Shown in pieces: positions 1 to 6,062 of a DNA stretch of 16,674 bases. Position 1 is the stretch's first letter; each line of letters begins with the position of its first letter. The DNA is from Chloroflexia bacterium (GTDB lineage: Bacteria > Chloroflexota > Chloroflexia > Thermomicrobiales > JALYUS01). The DNA is taken from NCBI GenBank assembly GCA_025924435.1, contig JAICIL010000066.1, positions 1 through 16,674 of the forward strand, read 5' to 3'. The translations under genes were made by a program, and so were the position numbers. The notes beneath the pieces were generated by a model, which worked only from the letters and a program-made list of their open reading frames with translations, was not told the DNA's origin and did no database searches.

Positions 1-420
1 CCGTTTCGCATCGGCGATACCTTCGAGGGCGATTTCGCGTTCACGGCGGAGAATATCACGCGGACCGCGACGCTGCTCGGGGACATGAACCCCGTGCATC
101 ACACCGCCTCGCCCGCGTACGGGACGGTGATCGCCTGCGGCGCGCACATCGCGGGGCTGATGATGAGCCTCGGCGCGGCGCGGATCACCGAGCGCTCGCC
201 GTCGCTCGGCAGGACGTGGAACTTCCGCTTCCGCGCGCCCGTGCTCGCCGGGGATCGCATGCACGTCGTCATCCGCATCACGGCGATCGAGCCGCACCGG
301 CGCGGGCCGATGATCTCGTTCGCGGGCGAGGGCACGGTGGAACGCAACGGCGAGCGCATCGCCGTCGCCACGACGGACGGGACGGCGATTCTCCTCGAAA
401 GCCATGAAGCGCCGCACTGA
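1..420 (+). CDS. MaoC-like hot-dog dehydratase, 5'-truncated by window edge
   Basis: Reading from base 1 gives 139 residues without a start, so the gene begins upstream. The fragment has the R-specific enoyl-CoA hydratase signature G-D-M-N-P-V-H-H at fragment residues 27-34, in which Asp28 and His33 are the expected catalytic pair, followed by the Gly-Ala-His-Ile-Ala-Gly-Leu-Met stretch of the hot-dog central helix. Family members hydrate trans-2-enoyl-CoA or related acyl thioesters in the cytoplasm. The exact substrate cannot be read from the sequence. Its last 17 bases overlap the next gene, suggesting a shared transcript. The family call is firm; the pathway is open. Confidence 0.85.
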   Translation, partial: PFRIGDTFEGDFAFTAENITRTATLLGDMNPVHHTASPAYGTVIACGAHIAGLMMSLGAARITERSPSLGRTWNFRFRAPVLAGDRMHVVIRITAIEPHRRGPMISFAGEGTVERNGERIAVATTDGTAILLESHEAPH

Positions 421-988
421 TCGCCTCCTCCTGCGCGAGTTCGTCGCGGCGGATTGGCGGGCCGTCCGCGCGTACCAGTCGGACCCGCGCTATCTGCGCT
501 TCTACGAGTGGGAGGAGCGCAGCGAGGCGGACGTGCGCGCCTTCGTCGCGATGTTCATCGGCTACCGGCGGGAGAGGCCGCGCCAGAAGTTCCAACTCGC
601 CATCGTCCTGCCGGAGAGCGGCGAACTGATCGGCAACTGCGGCATCCGCGTCCGCGACCCGGCGGCGCGGGAGGCGGACATCGGCTACGAACTCGATCCC
701 CGCTACTGGGGCCGCGGCTACGCGACGGAGGCCGCGCGGGCGATGCTCGCGCACGGTTTCGGCCCGCTCGGCCTGCATCGCATCACCGCCGAGTGCCTCG
801 CGGAGAACAGCGCCTCCGCGCATGTGCTGGAGAAGATCGGCATGCGCCGCGAGGGGCATCTGCGCGAGCACGTCTGGATGAAAGGCCGCCGGTGGGACAC
901 GCTGCTCTACGCGATCCTTGCCCATGAATGGCGGGATACAGCCCGGCGCCCGACCCTCAGTCCTCACCCCCCGGCCCTGCTCCGCTAA
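404..988 (+). CDS. GNAT acetyltransferase, RimJ/RimL type
   Basis: A 194-residue protein starting R-T-D-R-L-L-L-R-E-F, the typical beginning of RimJ/RimL-like N-acetyltransferases, which transfer acetyl from acetyl-CoA to protein N-termini or small amines. The acetyl-CoA binding loop is visible as Y-W-G-R-G-Y-A-T-E-A near residue 105, followed by H-R-I-T-A-E-C and N-S-A-S-x-x-V-L-E-K-I-G-M, the conserved C-terminal GNAT helix. The start lies inside the end of the MaoC gene. The final dozen residues (proline and arginine rich) are encoded where the gene overlaps the convergent FRG gene by 32 bases and may be a non-conserved tail. The substrate is unknown. Confidence 0.9.
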   Translation: MKRRTDRLLLREFVAADWRAVRAYQSDPRYLRFYEWEERSEADVRAFVAMFIGYRRERPRQKFQLAIVLPESGELIGNCGIRVRDPAAREADIGYELDPRYWGRGYATEAARAMLAHGFGPLGLHRITAECLAENSASAHVLEKIGMRREGHLREHVWMKGRRWDTLLYAILAHEWRDTARRPTLSPHPPALLR

Positions 989-1844
989 CCGGCGGCCCGT
1001 AGTAGCGGCGCATCCAGCGGCAGAGACCATCGAGACCGGGCAGCAGCACGCGCTCGGTGATGTTCGCCTGGTCGAGTTTGTCGCGCACCTCGCGCTTCAG
1101 GGCGGCGGGGATGATGATGCGGCGATACACCGCGGGGCGGTCGGCGAGCCAGTGATCCAGCCGCGCCGACGGGCTGGACATCAGCGAGAAGAGCGCCGCC
1201 TGGTTGACGATCCGGTCGTCGAGTGAGGGCGGCTCGAAGAAGATAACGAATGGCTCCGGGGCGAGCCGGTCGAACGCTTCGAGCGAATTCGCCTCCCGCA
1301 TCAGCATCTCCGATGTGAAGACGTCCGCATCTTCCTCCCGCAGGATCGCTTGCAGACCGTCCGGGACGCCGGTATTTGTTCGCACATAGTCCACAATCCA
1401 GACGATCGCGTCCGCCGCGATCTCCGCGTCCCGCTCGATCGTCGTGGCGAAGTGCAACGCGACATACGGCGAGAAGGTCCAATCGAGCATGCGCGTCGGC
1501 AGGCCGTGATGCTGGGCAAGCGCGAGCCAGTGCCACGGCGTCGCGTCCGGCAGTTGCGTGCGCCGCGCGTACTTGGTGAAGTTGCGCAGCAGGTGCGCTT
1601 CCAGTCTGTCGTAGACACCGCCGAGGCGCATCAGGCTCGTCGTCAGATCGTACTTGCGATCCGGCATGCCGCGATAGGCGAACCGAGAGCGGAATCGCCT
1701 TAATCCTTCGTCCCACGCGCCCGCGAAGAGTCGGTCGTTCAGTTCCGCCCAATCCCCGACGACCGTGTCATTCGCCGTCGGTTCGGCGGGGCCGGTTCCG
1801 CTGCGATGATCGCGTATGCGTGCCCTCTCGTTCCCATTTGGCAT
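957..1844 (-). CDS. FRG-domain protein
   Basis: A 295-residue soluble protein. It carries the FRG-type motif as Y-R-G-M (Tyr in place of the usual Phe) followed by Y-D-L-T-T-S-L-M-R, and the strongest family block A-Q-H-H-G-L-P-T-R-M-L-D-W-T near the middle, then V-A-L-H-F-A. FRG domains are widespread and of poorly established function; some occur near defence or mobile genes. I chose the ATG at 1844 because AAAGG lies six bases upstream; a TTG at 1850 in the same frame is the alternative. The gene converges with and overlaps the acetyltransferase gene. No partner gene is obvious, so any defence role would be speculation. Confidence 0.8.
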   Translation of the reverse strand: MPNGNERARIRDHRSGTGPAEPTANDTVVGDWAELNDRLFAGAWDEGLRRFRSRFAYRGMPDRKYDLTTSLMRLGGVYDRLEAHLLRNFTKYARRTQLPDATPWHWLALAQHHGLPTRMLDWTFSPYVALHFATTIERDAEIAADAIVWIVDYVRTNTGVPDGLQAILREEDADVFTSEMLMREANSLEAFDRLAPEPFVIFFEPPSLDDRIVNQAALFSLMSSPSARLDHWLADRPAVYRRIIIPAALKREVRDKLDQANITERVLLPGLDGLCRWMRRYYGPPVSGAGPGGED

Positions 1845-1993
1845 CGGCAACCTTTACCCTCCGAACGCCGTGCTCCATGGGCGATGCGGCACGTTTGATG
1901 CCAGAGCGGGGACCCTCGCGGTCGTTTGTTCACAAGAGGATACGCGGGGGCAAACGTGGGGGACGTGAAGGAGCGGGGTCGGTGGCGAGGTTC

Positions 1994-2398
1994 TTATCCC
2001 CGCGCCACGCTCGCCGCCGGGGAATGGTCGAGCAAGTCGGCAACGAGCGCGACCAACGCCGCGATGTCGAAGGGTTTCTCCATCGCCCCATCGCCCCACG
2101 CCGCGACCGCCGCCGCATGCTCGCGGAGCGCGGCGACATCGGCGGAGCAGATGATGACGGGGATGCGTGCGGTCGCGTCCTCCGCGCGGAGGCAGTCGTA
2201 GACCGTCCAGCCGGTGTCCTGCTGCTCCATCCAGAGGTCGAGGATGACGAGATCGGGCTGGTCGCGCGCGATTGCCGCGCACGCGCCTGCGCCTGCCGGG
2301 ATGGCGAGCGTGCGATAGCCCTCCTCGTCGAACAGGTCGTCGAGCAGGGCGACGATATGCGGATCATCGTCCACGAGAGCAATAACACGCGGTGCCAT
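1994..2398 (-). CDS. Stand-alone response regulator receiver protein (CheY-like)
   Basis: A 134-residue single receiver domain. The acidic cluster Asp10-Asp11-Asp12, the phospho-acceptor Asp54 in V-I-L-D-L-W, Ser85 in I-I-C-S-A-D and Lys108 in E-K-P-F are all present, so phosphorylation should be possible. There is no output domain. Proteins of this shape relay phosphate from a histidine kinase or act by protein binding. No kinase gene lies in the window, so the partner must be elsewhere. The ATG has an AGGGGG sequence six bases upstream. It sits at the edge of a minus-strand block of stress-type genes, but the link is only positional. Confidence 0.9.
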   Translation of the reverse strand: MAPRVIALVDDDPHIVALLDDLFDEEGYRTLAIPAGAGACAAIARDQPDLVILDLWMEQQDTGWTVYDCLRAEDATARIPVIICSADVAALREHAAAVAAWGDGAMEKPFDIAALVALVADLLDHSPAASVARG

Positions 2399-2459
2399 GC
2401 TCGGCCCCCTGGGGTTCCATCCAGCATCAAACGATGATTCATGCTATCGGCGCACCCGC

Positions 2460-2468
2460 ACTATATCA
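2460..2468 (-). promoter_or_regulatory. Extended -10 promoter candidate for the receiver gene
   Basis: On the minus strand TGA immediately precedes TATAGT, giving an extended -10 (TGnTATAAT-like) about 62 bases before the receiver start codon. The -35 region is poor. Read by eye only. Confidence 0.4.
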
Positions 2469-2526
2469 GGTATAGGCGCATTACGCCAGCGCAAATTCCT
2501 CGCATTGATGGCACGGAATCGGGGCC

Positions 2527-2570
2527 TTGCTCCCTTCCCACGCCGAGGTGCGGGAGGGGCCGGGGTCAGG
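2527..2570. repeat. GC-rich intergenic hairpin repeat
   Basis: Imperfect inverted repeat with CTCCCTTCCC on the left, CCGAGG in the middle and GCGGGAGGGG on the right. The same three elements recur in a cleaner palindrome at 4664-4688, suggesting a dispersed intergenic repeat. It lies just past the stop of the minus-strand gene ending at 2566 and could fold as a terminator for it, although no T tract is clear. Confidence 0.4.
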
Positions 2571-2937
2571 CCTTCCCCCGCTCCCCGTTGCGGTCATCGG
2601 GGTTCTCGATGGCGTCCCAGGCGCCCTCGACGGTATTGCTGATCAGATTGCCGCCCGCATCCACGCGCCGCTCGCGATCGTTGACGCTCGGTGGACGCTC
2701 CATCCGATCAACCTCCTCGGCGTCGGCGAAGGAGTTCACGCCCTGCTCGCGCACGACGATCTCCTCGACTCGCTCCTCCGCGCTCATCGGCTCATTGGGG
2801 AGTTCCCGCTCCTGCGTGCCGACGCGGTCCCGCACATCCCGCTGGCGGCGCTGCCGCTCCTCGTCCGGTTCGGCCGGGTCCTCGTGGTCGAAGCCGTAGC
2901 CGACGCCGACGGGGGGATTGCCACTGGTCATGCTCAT
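2566..2937 (-). CDS. Small acidic hydrophilic protein of unknown function
   Basis: A 123-residue protein with no hydrophobic segment, dominated by Glu, Asp, Arg and Asn, and likely largely disordered. I do not recognise a domain. The start is supported by AAGGAG seven bases before the ATG at 2937. It lies 128 bases downstream of the DUF2382 gene on the same strand, with a strong hairpin between them, so it probably has its own transcript or depends on read-through. Its composition resembles the charged small proteins often found beside general-stress genes, and the neighbours fit that, but this is inference from composition and position. Confidence 0.6.
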   Translation of the reverse strand: MSMTSGNPPVGVGYGFDHEDPAEPDEERQRRQRDVRDRVGTQERELPNEPMSAEERVEEIVVREQGVNSFADAEEVDRMERPPSVNDRERRVDAGGNLISNTVEGAWDAIENPDDRNGERGKA

Positions 2938-3015
2938 CTGCTCGCTCCTTTTCGTCGTCGCGGCCGCGGCGGCCGCTCGCTCTCCTTCGGCAATATCGGT
3001 GCCAGACGCGCGAAA

Positions 3016-3041
3016 GGCGGGACGCCCGGAGGCATCCCGCC
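3016..3041 (-). terminator. Hairpin terminator after the DUF2382 gene
   Basis: On the minus strand an 11-pair stem (one G-U pair) closes a UCCG loop, a member of the stable UNCG class, followed by TTTCGCG. It starts 25 bases after the stop codon of the gene at 3066-4115, so intrinsic termination is likely although the T tract is short. Confidence 0.65.
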
Positions 3042-3065
3042 CGCAGCATGTGCGACGAGGGTGCG

Positions 3066-4115
3066 TTAGCGGTTCCGCATCCGGTCTTCGCCGTCGCGCA
3101 GTTTATCCTTCGCGCGGTCAATGATCCCTTCGTCGGTGCCCCGGTCCGTCTCGTAGCGGTCGCCCGCCATGCCCGTCCGGTCGTAGGCCGTGTCCGTTGT
3201 GCCGCCCGTGCGCGCGGTCATCCCCGGTTCCTCGGAGTGCTGCCGGTCCACGAGATTCCCTCGCGCGTCGTACTCGCGCTGGTCGGTGACCGTCTTGCCG
3301 GTCCCCCGCCCCGCCATGCCGCGCTCGTTCTCGACGTGGACGCGCGGGTTGTTCGGGTCCTCGACGTGCACGTCCTCGCGGCGCACCGTGTCCGTCACCC
3401 GCTCGGTGTCCCGCTTCACCTCCTTGCGGACGTTCACCTCGCCCGTCACCCTCGCCTCTTTCTGCGTGACGACTTCCTGCTCCTTGAGCGGGATCTCGAT
3501 GTCCCGGTCGCGCATGCTCAGGTCCGCTTCCGTGGCGGGGCGGTTGACGGCGCGCTCGGTCACGTAGACTTCCTCGCGCTCCACCGGCACATCAATGGAC
3601 TGCTCTTCCTCGTGCACGTCCTTGACGATCCGGGCGCGGCCCGCCTCGTTCTCGCGGACACCCGCCTTCAACTGCTCCTCGACGACCGGCACGCTGACGT
3701 TCTCGCCATCCGTCACCTCGCGGCCCACCTCGCGATCGGTGGCGTATCCCGTCCGGTCGGTCGCGTAGTCGGCGCGATCCGTCGTGCGGTCCATCATGCC
3801 GCCGGTGTCCCGCGTGCCATACCAGGCGTCGCCGGTGGTGGGCAGTTCGTCGCGGCCCATCTGCTCGGCTTCGTGCTTCGTGAGGTTCAGATAGACGTTA
3901 TTGCCCTCCGCCCGCATGATCGTGCTGGTCGGCAGGTAGAGGTCCTTGATGAACAGCCAGCCCTTCTGGACGAGGAGGTAGTTCTGGCCGACATCCGCGA
4001 CCGTGCCGATCTTTTCGTTGTCCGAGCCGTAGACGTCCGCGCCCGCCACGAGGCGATCCGTGTAATCATAATTCCCCGTGTTCGTCTGGTCGTAGTCGCT
4101 GCGTCCCATCGTCAT
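3066..4115 (-). CDS. PRC/DUF2171-like and DUF2382 (YsnF/AvaK) stress protein
   Basis: A 349-residue, highly charged protein. Residues about 20-90 form a PRC-barrel/DUF2171-like module (V-Y-G-S-D-N-E-K-I-G-T-V-A-D-V, then a W-L-F-I-K-D-L-Y-L-P strand and N-N-V-Y-L-N-L-T-K). After a linker rich in repeated T-D-R segments, residues about 135-245 match DUF2382: V-P-V-V-E-E-Q-L-K-A-G, I-D-V-P-V-E-R-E-E-V-Y-V-T-E-R and I-P-L-K-E-Q-E-V-V. The C-terminal hundred residues are hydrophilic and low in complexity. Such proteins are associated with general stress responses in many bacteria; the biochemical role is unknown. AGGAGG lies nine bases before the ATG. A palindrome upstream may be an operator. Confidence 0.85.
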   Translation of the reverse strand: MTMGRSDYDQTNTGNYDYTDRLVAGADVYGSDNEKIGTVADVGQNYLLVQKGWLFIKDLYLPTSTIMRAEGNNVYLNLTKHEAEQMGRDELPTTGDAWYGTRDTGGMMDRTTDRADYATDRTGYATDREVGREVTDGENVSVPVVEEQLKAGVRENEAGRARIVKDVHEEEQSIDVPVEREEVYVTERAVNRPATEADLSMRDRDIEIPLKEQEVVTQKEARVTGEVNVRKEVKRDTERVTDTVRREDVHVEDPNNPRVHVENERGMAGRGTGKTVTDQREYDARGNLVDRQHSEEPGMTARTGGTTDTAYDRTGMAGDRYETDRGTDEGIIDRAKDKLRDGEDRMRNR

Positions 4116-4169
4116 TGGCTTTCTCCTCCTACGCCCGAGTTCCGTCGCGCCCCAGGCATGTCACTTGTT

Positions 4170-4187
4170 GGTATCACAGCCGATACC
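4170..4187. promoter_or_regulatory. Perfect GGTATC-N6-GATACC palindrome upstream of the DUF2382 gene
   Basis: Six-base perfect inverted arms separated by six bases, centred about 63 bases upstream of the ATG at 4115. The position suits a repressor or activator site. No protein is assigned. Confidence 0.4.
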
Positions 4188-4438
4188 GTCACGCATTGCC
4201 CTTCGGCAACAATCGTGCCATCATGAAGTGCAGTCAATAATGGACTCTAGCAATTGTATGAGTGAGTTTCACTGCGCATCTCGGTACCGAATGGAAAGAC
4301 AAAACACACAGGATTATCCGTATGATGTGCATGCCACCTATCGCAAAGTAAATGGAATGCCTGCCTGGCATCCCATCGTCGGATAGTGGGTCAGTTTGAA
4401 ATCTGAGGGCGCGGATTTGACGTTGCAGGCGCAGGTGC

Positions 4439-4600
4439 TCAGCCCCGATTCCGCAGTTGAGTAATCCACCAAATCCAGCAGAAGCCTCCCCAGTAGGAAG
4501 CGCCGACAGCAACAGCAGCGGCATCCTGGTGTCGTATCTTGCACACAATGATGCTCCCGCTACCACAAAGGACTAATGCGAGACCGAGGACGAAGGACAT
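4439..4600 (-). CDS. Possible small membrane protein, 53 residues
   Basis: The frame runs from ATG at 4600 to TGA at 4439. It begins with a hydrophobic segment (S-F-V-L-G-L-A-L-V-L-C-G-S-G-S-I-I-V), then a short polar loop with K-I-R-H-Q-D, then a second hydrophobic, tryptophan-rich segment (A-A-A-V-A-V-G-A-S-Y-W-G-G-F-C-W-I-W-W-I) and a positive tail. Two membrane helices would fit. There is no good ribosome binding site. The frame continues upstream without a start to a TAG beside the hairpin repeat, so it may be the remnant of a longer gene. No family is recognised. Confidence 0.3.
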   Translation of the reverse strand: MSFVLGLALVLCGSGSIIVCKIRHQDAAAVAVGASYWGGFCWIWWITQLRNRG

Positions 4601-4663
4601 CGCTCGAGTGACAGGACCCAGGGTGTATGCATTGTCGCCATCCGGGGAATCCTAGCCCCCCAA

Positions 4664-4688
4664 CCCCCTTCCCTCCGAGGGAAGGGGG
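4664..4688. repeat. Near-perfect C/T-rich palindrome
   Basis: Eleven-base arms (CCCCCTTCCCT and its complement) flank CCG. It shares the CCCTTCCC / CCGAGG / GGGAGGGG elements with the repeat at 2527-2570. Similar hairpins are common dispersed intergenic repeats in GC-rich bacteria. Confidence 0.6.
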
Positions 4689-4795
4689 AGCGAGCCTCCG
4701 GGAGAGCGGGACGGGTGGGATAGGGCAGGGCACTGCGGAGCGTCACCCCTTGCCTGGGAGGGAAGCGGATGCCCTCTGGACAGGACCCTTCCCTA

Positions 4796-4825
4796 TGGAC
4801 AGTCGCGCTCTGCCTGCCCTATACT
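4796..4825 (+). promoter_or_regulatory. Promoter of the VOC gene, leaderless arrangement
   Basis: TGGACA at 4796-4801 and TATACT at 4820-4825 match the -35 and -10 consensus in five and four or five positions, with an 18-base spacer. Only six bases separate the -10 from the ATG at 4832, so transcription would begin at or next to the start codon. A copy of TGGACAG also lies 18 bases further upstream. Confidence 0.65.
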
Positions 4826-4831
4826 GGGGAC

Positions 4832-5272
4832 ATGACGATCAAGAGACTGGACCACGTCAGCGTGGTCGTGGACGACCTTGCAGCCGCTATCGCTTTCTTT
4901 TCCGAGCTCGGTTTGGAGCCGGAGGGTGAGGCGGCGGTCGAGGGAGAGTGGGTGGACCGCGTCAACGGGCTCGAACGTGTCCAAGTCGACATCGTGATGA
5001 TGCGGACCCCCGATGGGCACGGGCGGCTTGAGCTGACGCAGTTTCGCAATCCAAAACTGGTCGCGATCGAACCGGCGATCGCACCGCCGAACACGCTGGG
5101 CCTGCGGAGCGTCATGTTTGCAGTCGAAAGCGTCGACGACACGGTCGCTCGCATGCGCGCCCACGGTGCCGAACTCGTCGGCGAGGTGGCCCAATACGAG
5201 AACGTGTACCGGCTCTGCTACATGTGGGGGCCAGGGGGCATCATCGTCGCGCTGGCTGAAGAACTCTTCTGA
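4832..5272 (+). CDS. VOC-family (glyoxalase/bleomycin resistance-like) protein
   Basis: A 146-residue protein with two beta-alpha-beta-beta-beta units. His8 in L-D-H-V-S-V-V-V, Glu67 in G-R-L-E-L-T-Q-F and Glu143 in V-A-L-A-E fit three metal-ligand positions of the vicinal oxygen chelate fold. The ligand expected at the start of the second unit, usually His, is absent (R-S-V-M-F-A-V at 92-98), so metal binding may be altered. The frame extends upstream to 4769, but the promoter hexamers at 4796-4825 lie in that extension, so ATG 4832 is preferred. The substrate is unknown; it could be a lyase, dioxygenase or binding protein. Confidence 0.85.
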   Translation: MTIKRLDHVSVVVDDLAAAIAFFSELGLEPEGEAAVEGEWVDRVNGLERVQVDIVMMRTPDGHGRLELTQFRNPKLVAIEPAIAPPNTLGLRSVMFAVESVDDTVARMRAHGAELVGEVAQYENVYRLCYMWGPGGIIVALAEELF

Positions 5273-5304
5273 AGCGTTCGGCACGGCAAAGAGGATCATC
5301 GCCC

Positions 5305-5403
5305 TTATTCCGCCTTCTTCCCCCGCCGCGCCGCCGCATTGCGTACCGATTCTTTGCGCTCTTCCGGCGTCATCGCTGCCATGATCTGTGTTGCCCACTT
5401 CAC
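5305..5403 (-). CDS. Possible 32-residue small protein or gene remnant
   Basis: A short minus-strand frame from GTG at 5403 (or ATG at 5382) to TAA at 5305. It reads as a helical, charged peptide: K-W-A-T-Q-I-M-A-A-M-T-P-E-E-R-K-E-S-V-R-N-A followed by A-A-R-R-G-K-K-A-E. The T-P-E-E-R-K-E-S-V-R-N-A-A pattern resembles a motif common in short bacterial proteins and in linker or tail regions of DNA-associated proteins. No clear ribosome binding site precedes it, so it may equally be the tail of a lost gene. The frame is closed upstream by a TGA seven codons before the GTG. Confidence 0.25.
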   Translation of the reverse strand: MKWATQIMAAMTPEERKESVRNAAARRGKKAE

Positions 5404-5470
5404 CGCATGGCACAGCGCGCTTCAAACGGACCCACTACCCATCGTTGTGTTGCGATGTCGCATATCGAGG

Positions 5471-6025
5471 CTAGGCGCGCGTGCCTTCGGCGTGCTGCAT
5501 CCCTTCCTCGAAGGTCGCTTCGTCGTTCGGATCCACCATCCCATCGCGGCGCCAGTCCCGATTCCGACCACTGCGCGTCTCCGTCTCCGCGCTCGACGCC
5601 GGGGGGCGGTTGACGCCCGTCTCCATGTTGCCGCGGATGCCGCTCTCGCCCAGGCCGTGCTGCGTATTGTCGAAGGTATCGGCCGTGGCGGTCAGATCGC
5701 CGGCGCGCGCCGTACCGCCCGTCGTCGAGTCATCCGACGCACCGGGCAGAGTGTTCCCTTCGAGAGCCGTTCGGTCGTCACTGGCCCGCGCGACCATATC
5801 GTCGCTGCCCCGACCGGCGCCGCCATACATCGGGCTGGCGACCTTCGGATCAATGCCGTAATCCGGGTCGGGGATGTCGCGTTCCGCCGACTGCGCGCCG
5901 ATGCGGCCGGTATCGAGGCCGGTATTCGGGCGGGGCGTGCCCTGCTCCGCGTCCGTGCCCGCCGCCGCCGTATGCCGATCCACTCCGGCGTTCCTTCGCC
6001 CGGTATCGCCGTGTCTCTCGCTCAT
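5471..6025 (-). CDS. Disordered hydrophilic protein, second gene of a DUF2382 unit
   Basis: A 184-residue protein rich in Gly, Asp, Thr, Ala and Arg with no hydrophobic segment and no recognised domain. It looks intrinsically disordered throughout. The frame is open further upstream to 6121, but GGAGG six bases before the ATG at 6025 fixes that as the start and avoids overlap with the gene ahead. It follows the DUF2382 gene by 37 bases on the same strand, so the two are probably co-transcribed. Its composition recalls the small acidic protein at 2566-2937, although I see no clear sequence similarity. A protective role under desiccation or oxidative stress is possible but unproven. Confidence 0.6.
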   Translation of the reverse strand: MSERHGDTGRRNAGVDRHTAAAGTDAEQGTPRPNTGLDTGRIGAQSAERDIPDPDYGIDPKVASPMYGGAGRGSDDMVARASDDRTALEGNTLPGASDDSTTGGTARAGDLTATADTFDNTQHGLGESGIRGNMETGVNRPPASSAETETRSGRNRDWRRDGMVDPNDEATFEEGMQHAEGTRA

Positions 6026-6062
6026 CGCAAGCCTCCGCTGCGTTTGTGCCGATTCGCCCGCG

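Larger units (their letters stand above)
4190..4795. other. A/T-richer stretch without a confident gene
   Basis: Between the DUF2382 gene and the VOC gene the composition is visibly A/T-richer (about 4190-4620) than the rest of the window. Both strands carry only short frames. The best is the 53-residue minus-strand frame at 4439-4600. Another minus-strand frame through 4234-4380 contains a hydrophobic run (I-Y-F-A-I-G-G-M-H-I-I-R-I-I-L-C) but no matching family. From about 4655 the sequence becomes a GC-rich hairpin repeat and then a promoter region. I see no transposase or insertion-sequence ends; the stretch may be decayed foreign DNA. Confidence 0.4.

Noticed and set aside
2691..4226. 511-codon open frame on the plus strand opposite the DUF2382 gene
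   Set aside because: Translation is rich in Arg, Pro, Val and His without a domain, and the opposite strand encodes a recognisable DUF2382 protein with a ribosome binding site. It is a GC-driven shadow.
4190..4660. Insertion sequence
   Set aside because: No transposase motif, terminal inverted repeats or target duplication could be found by eye.
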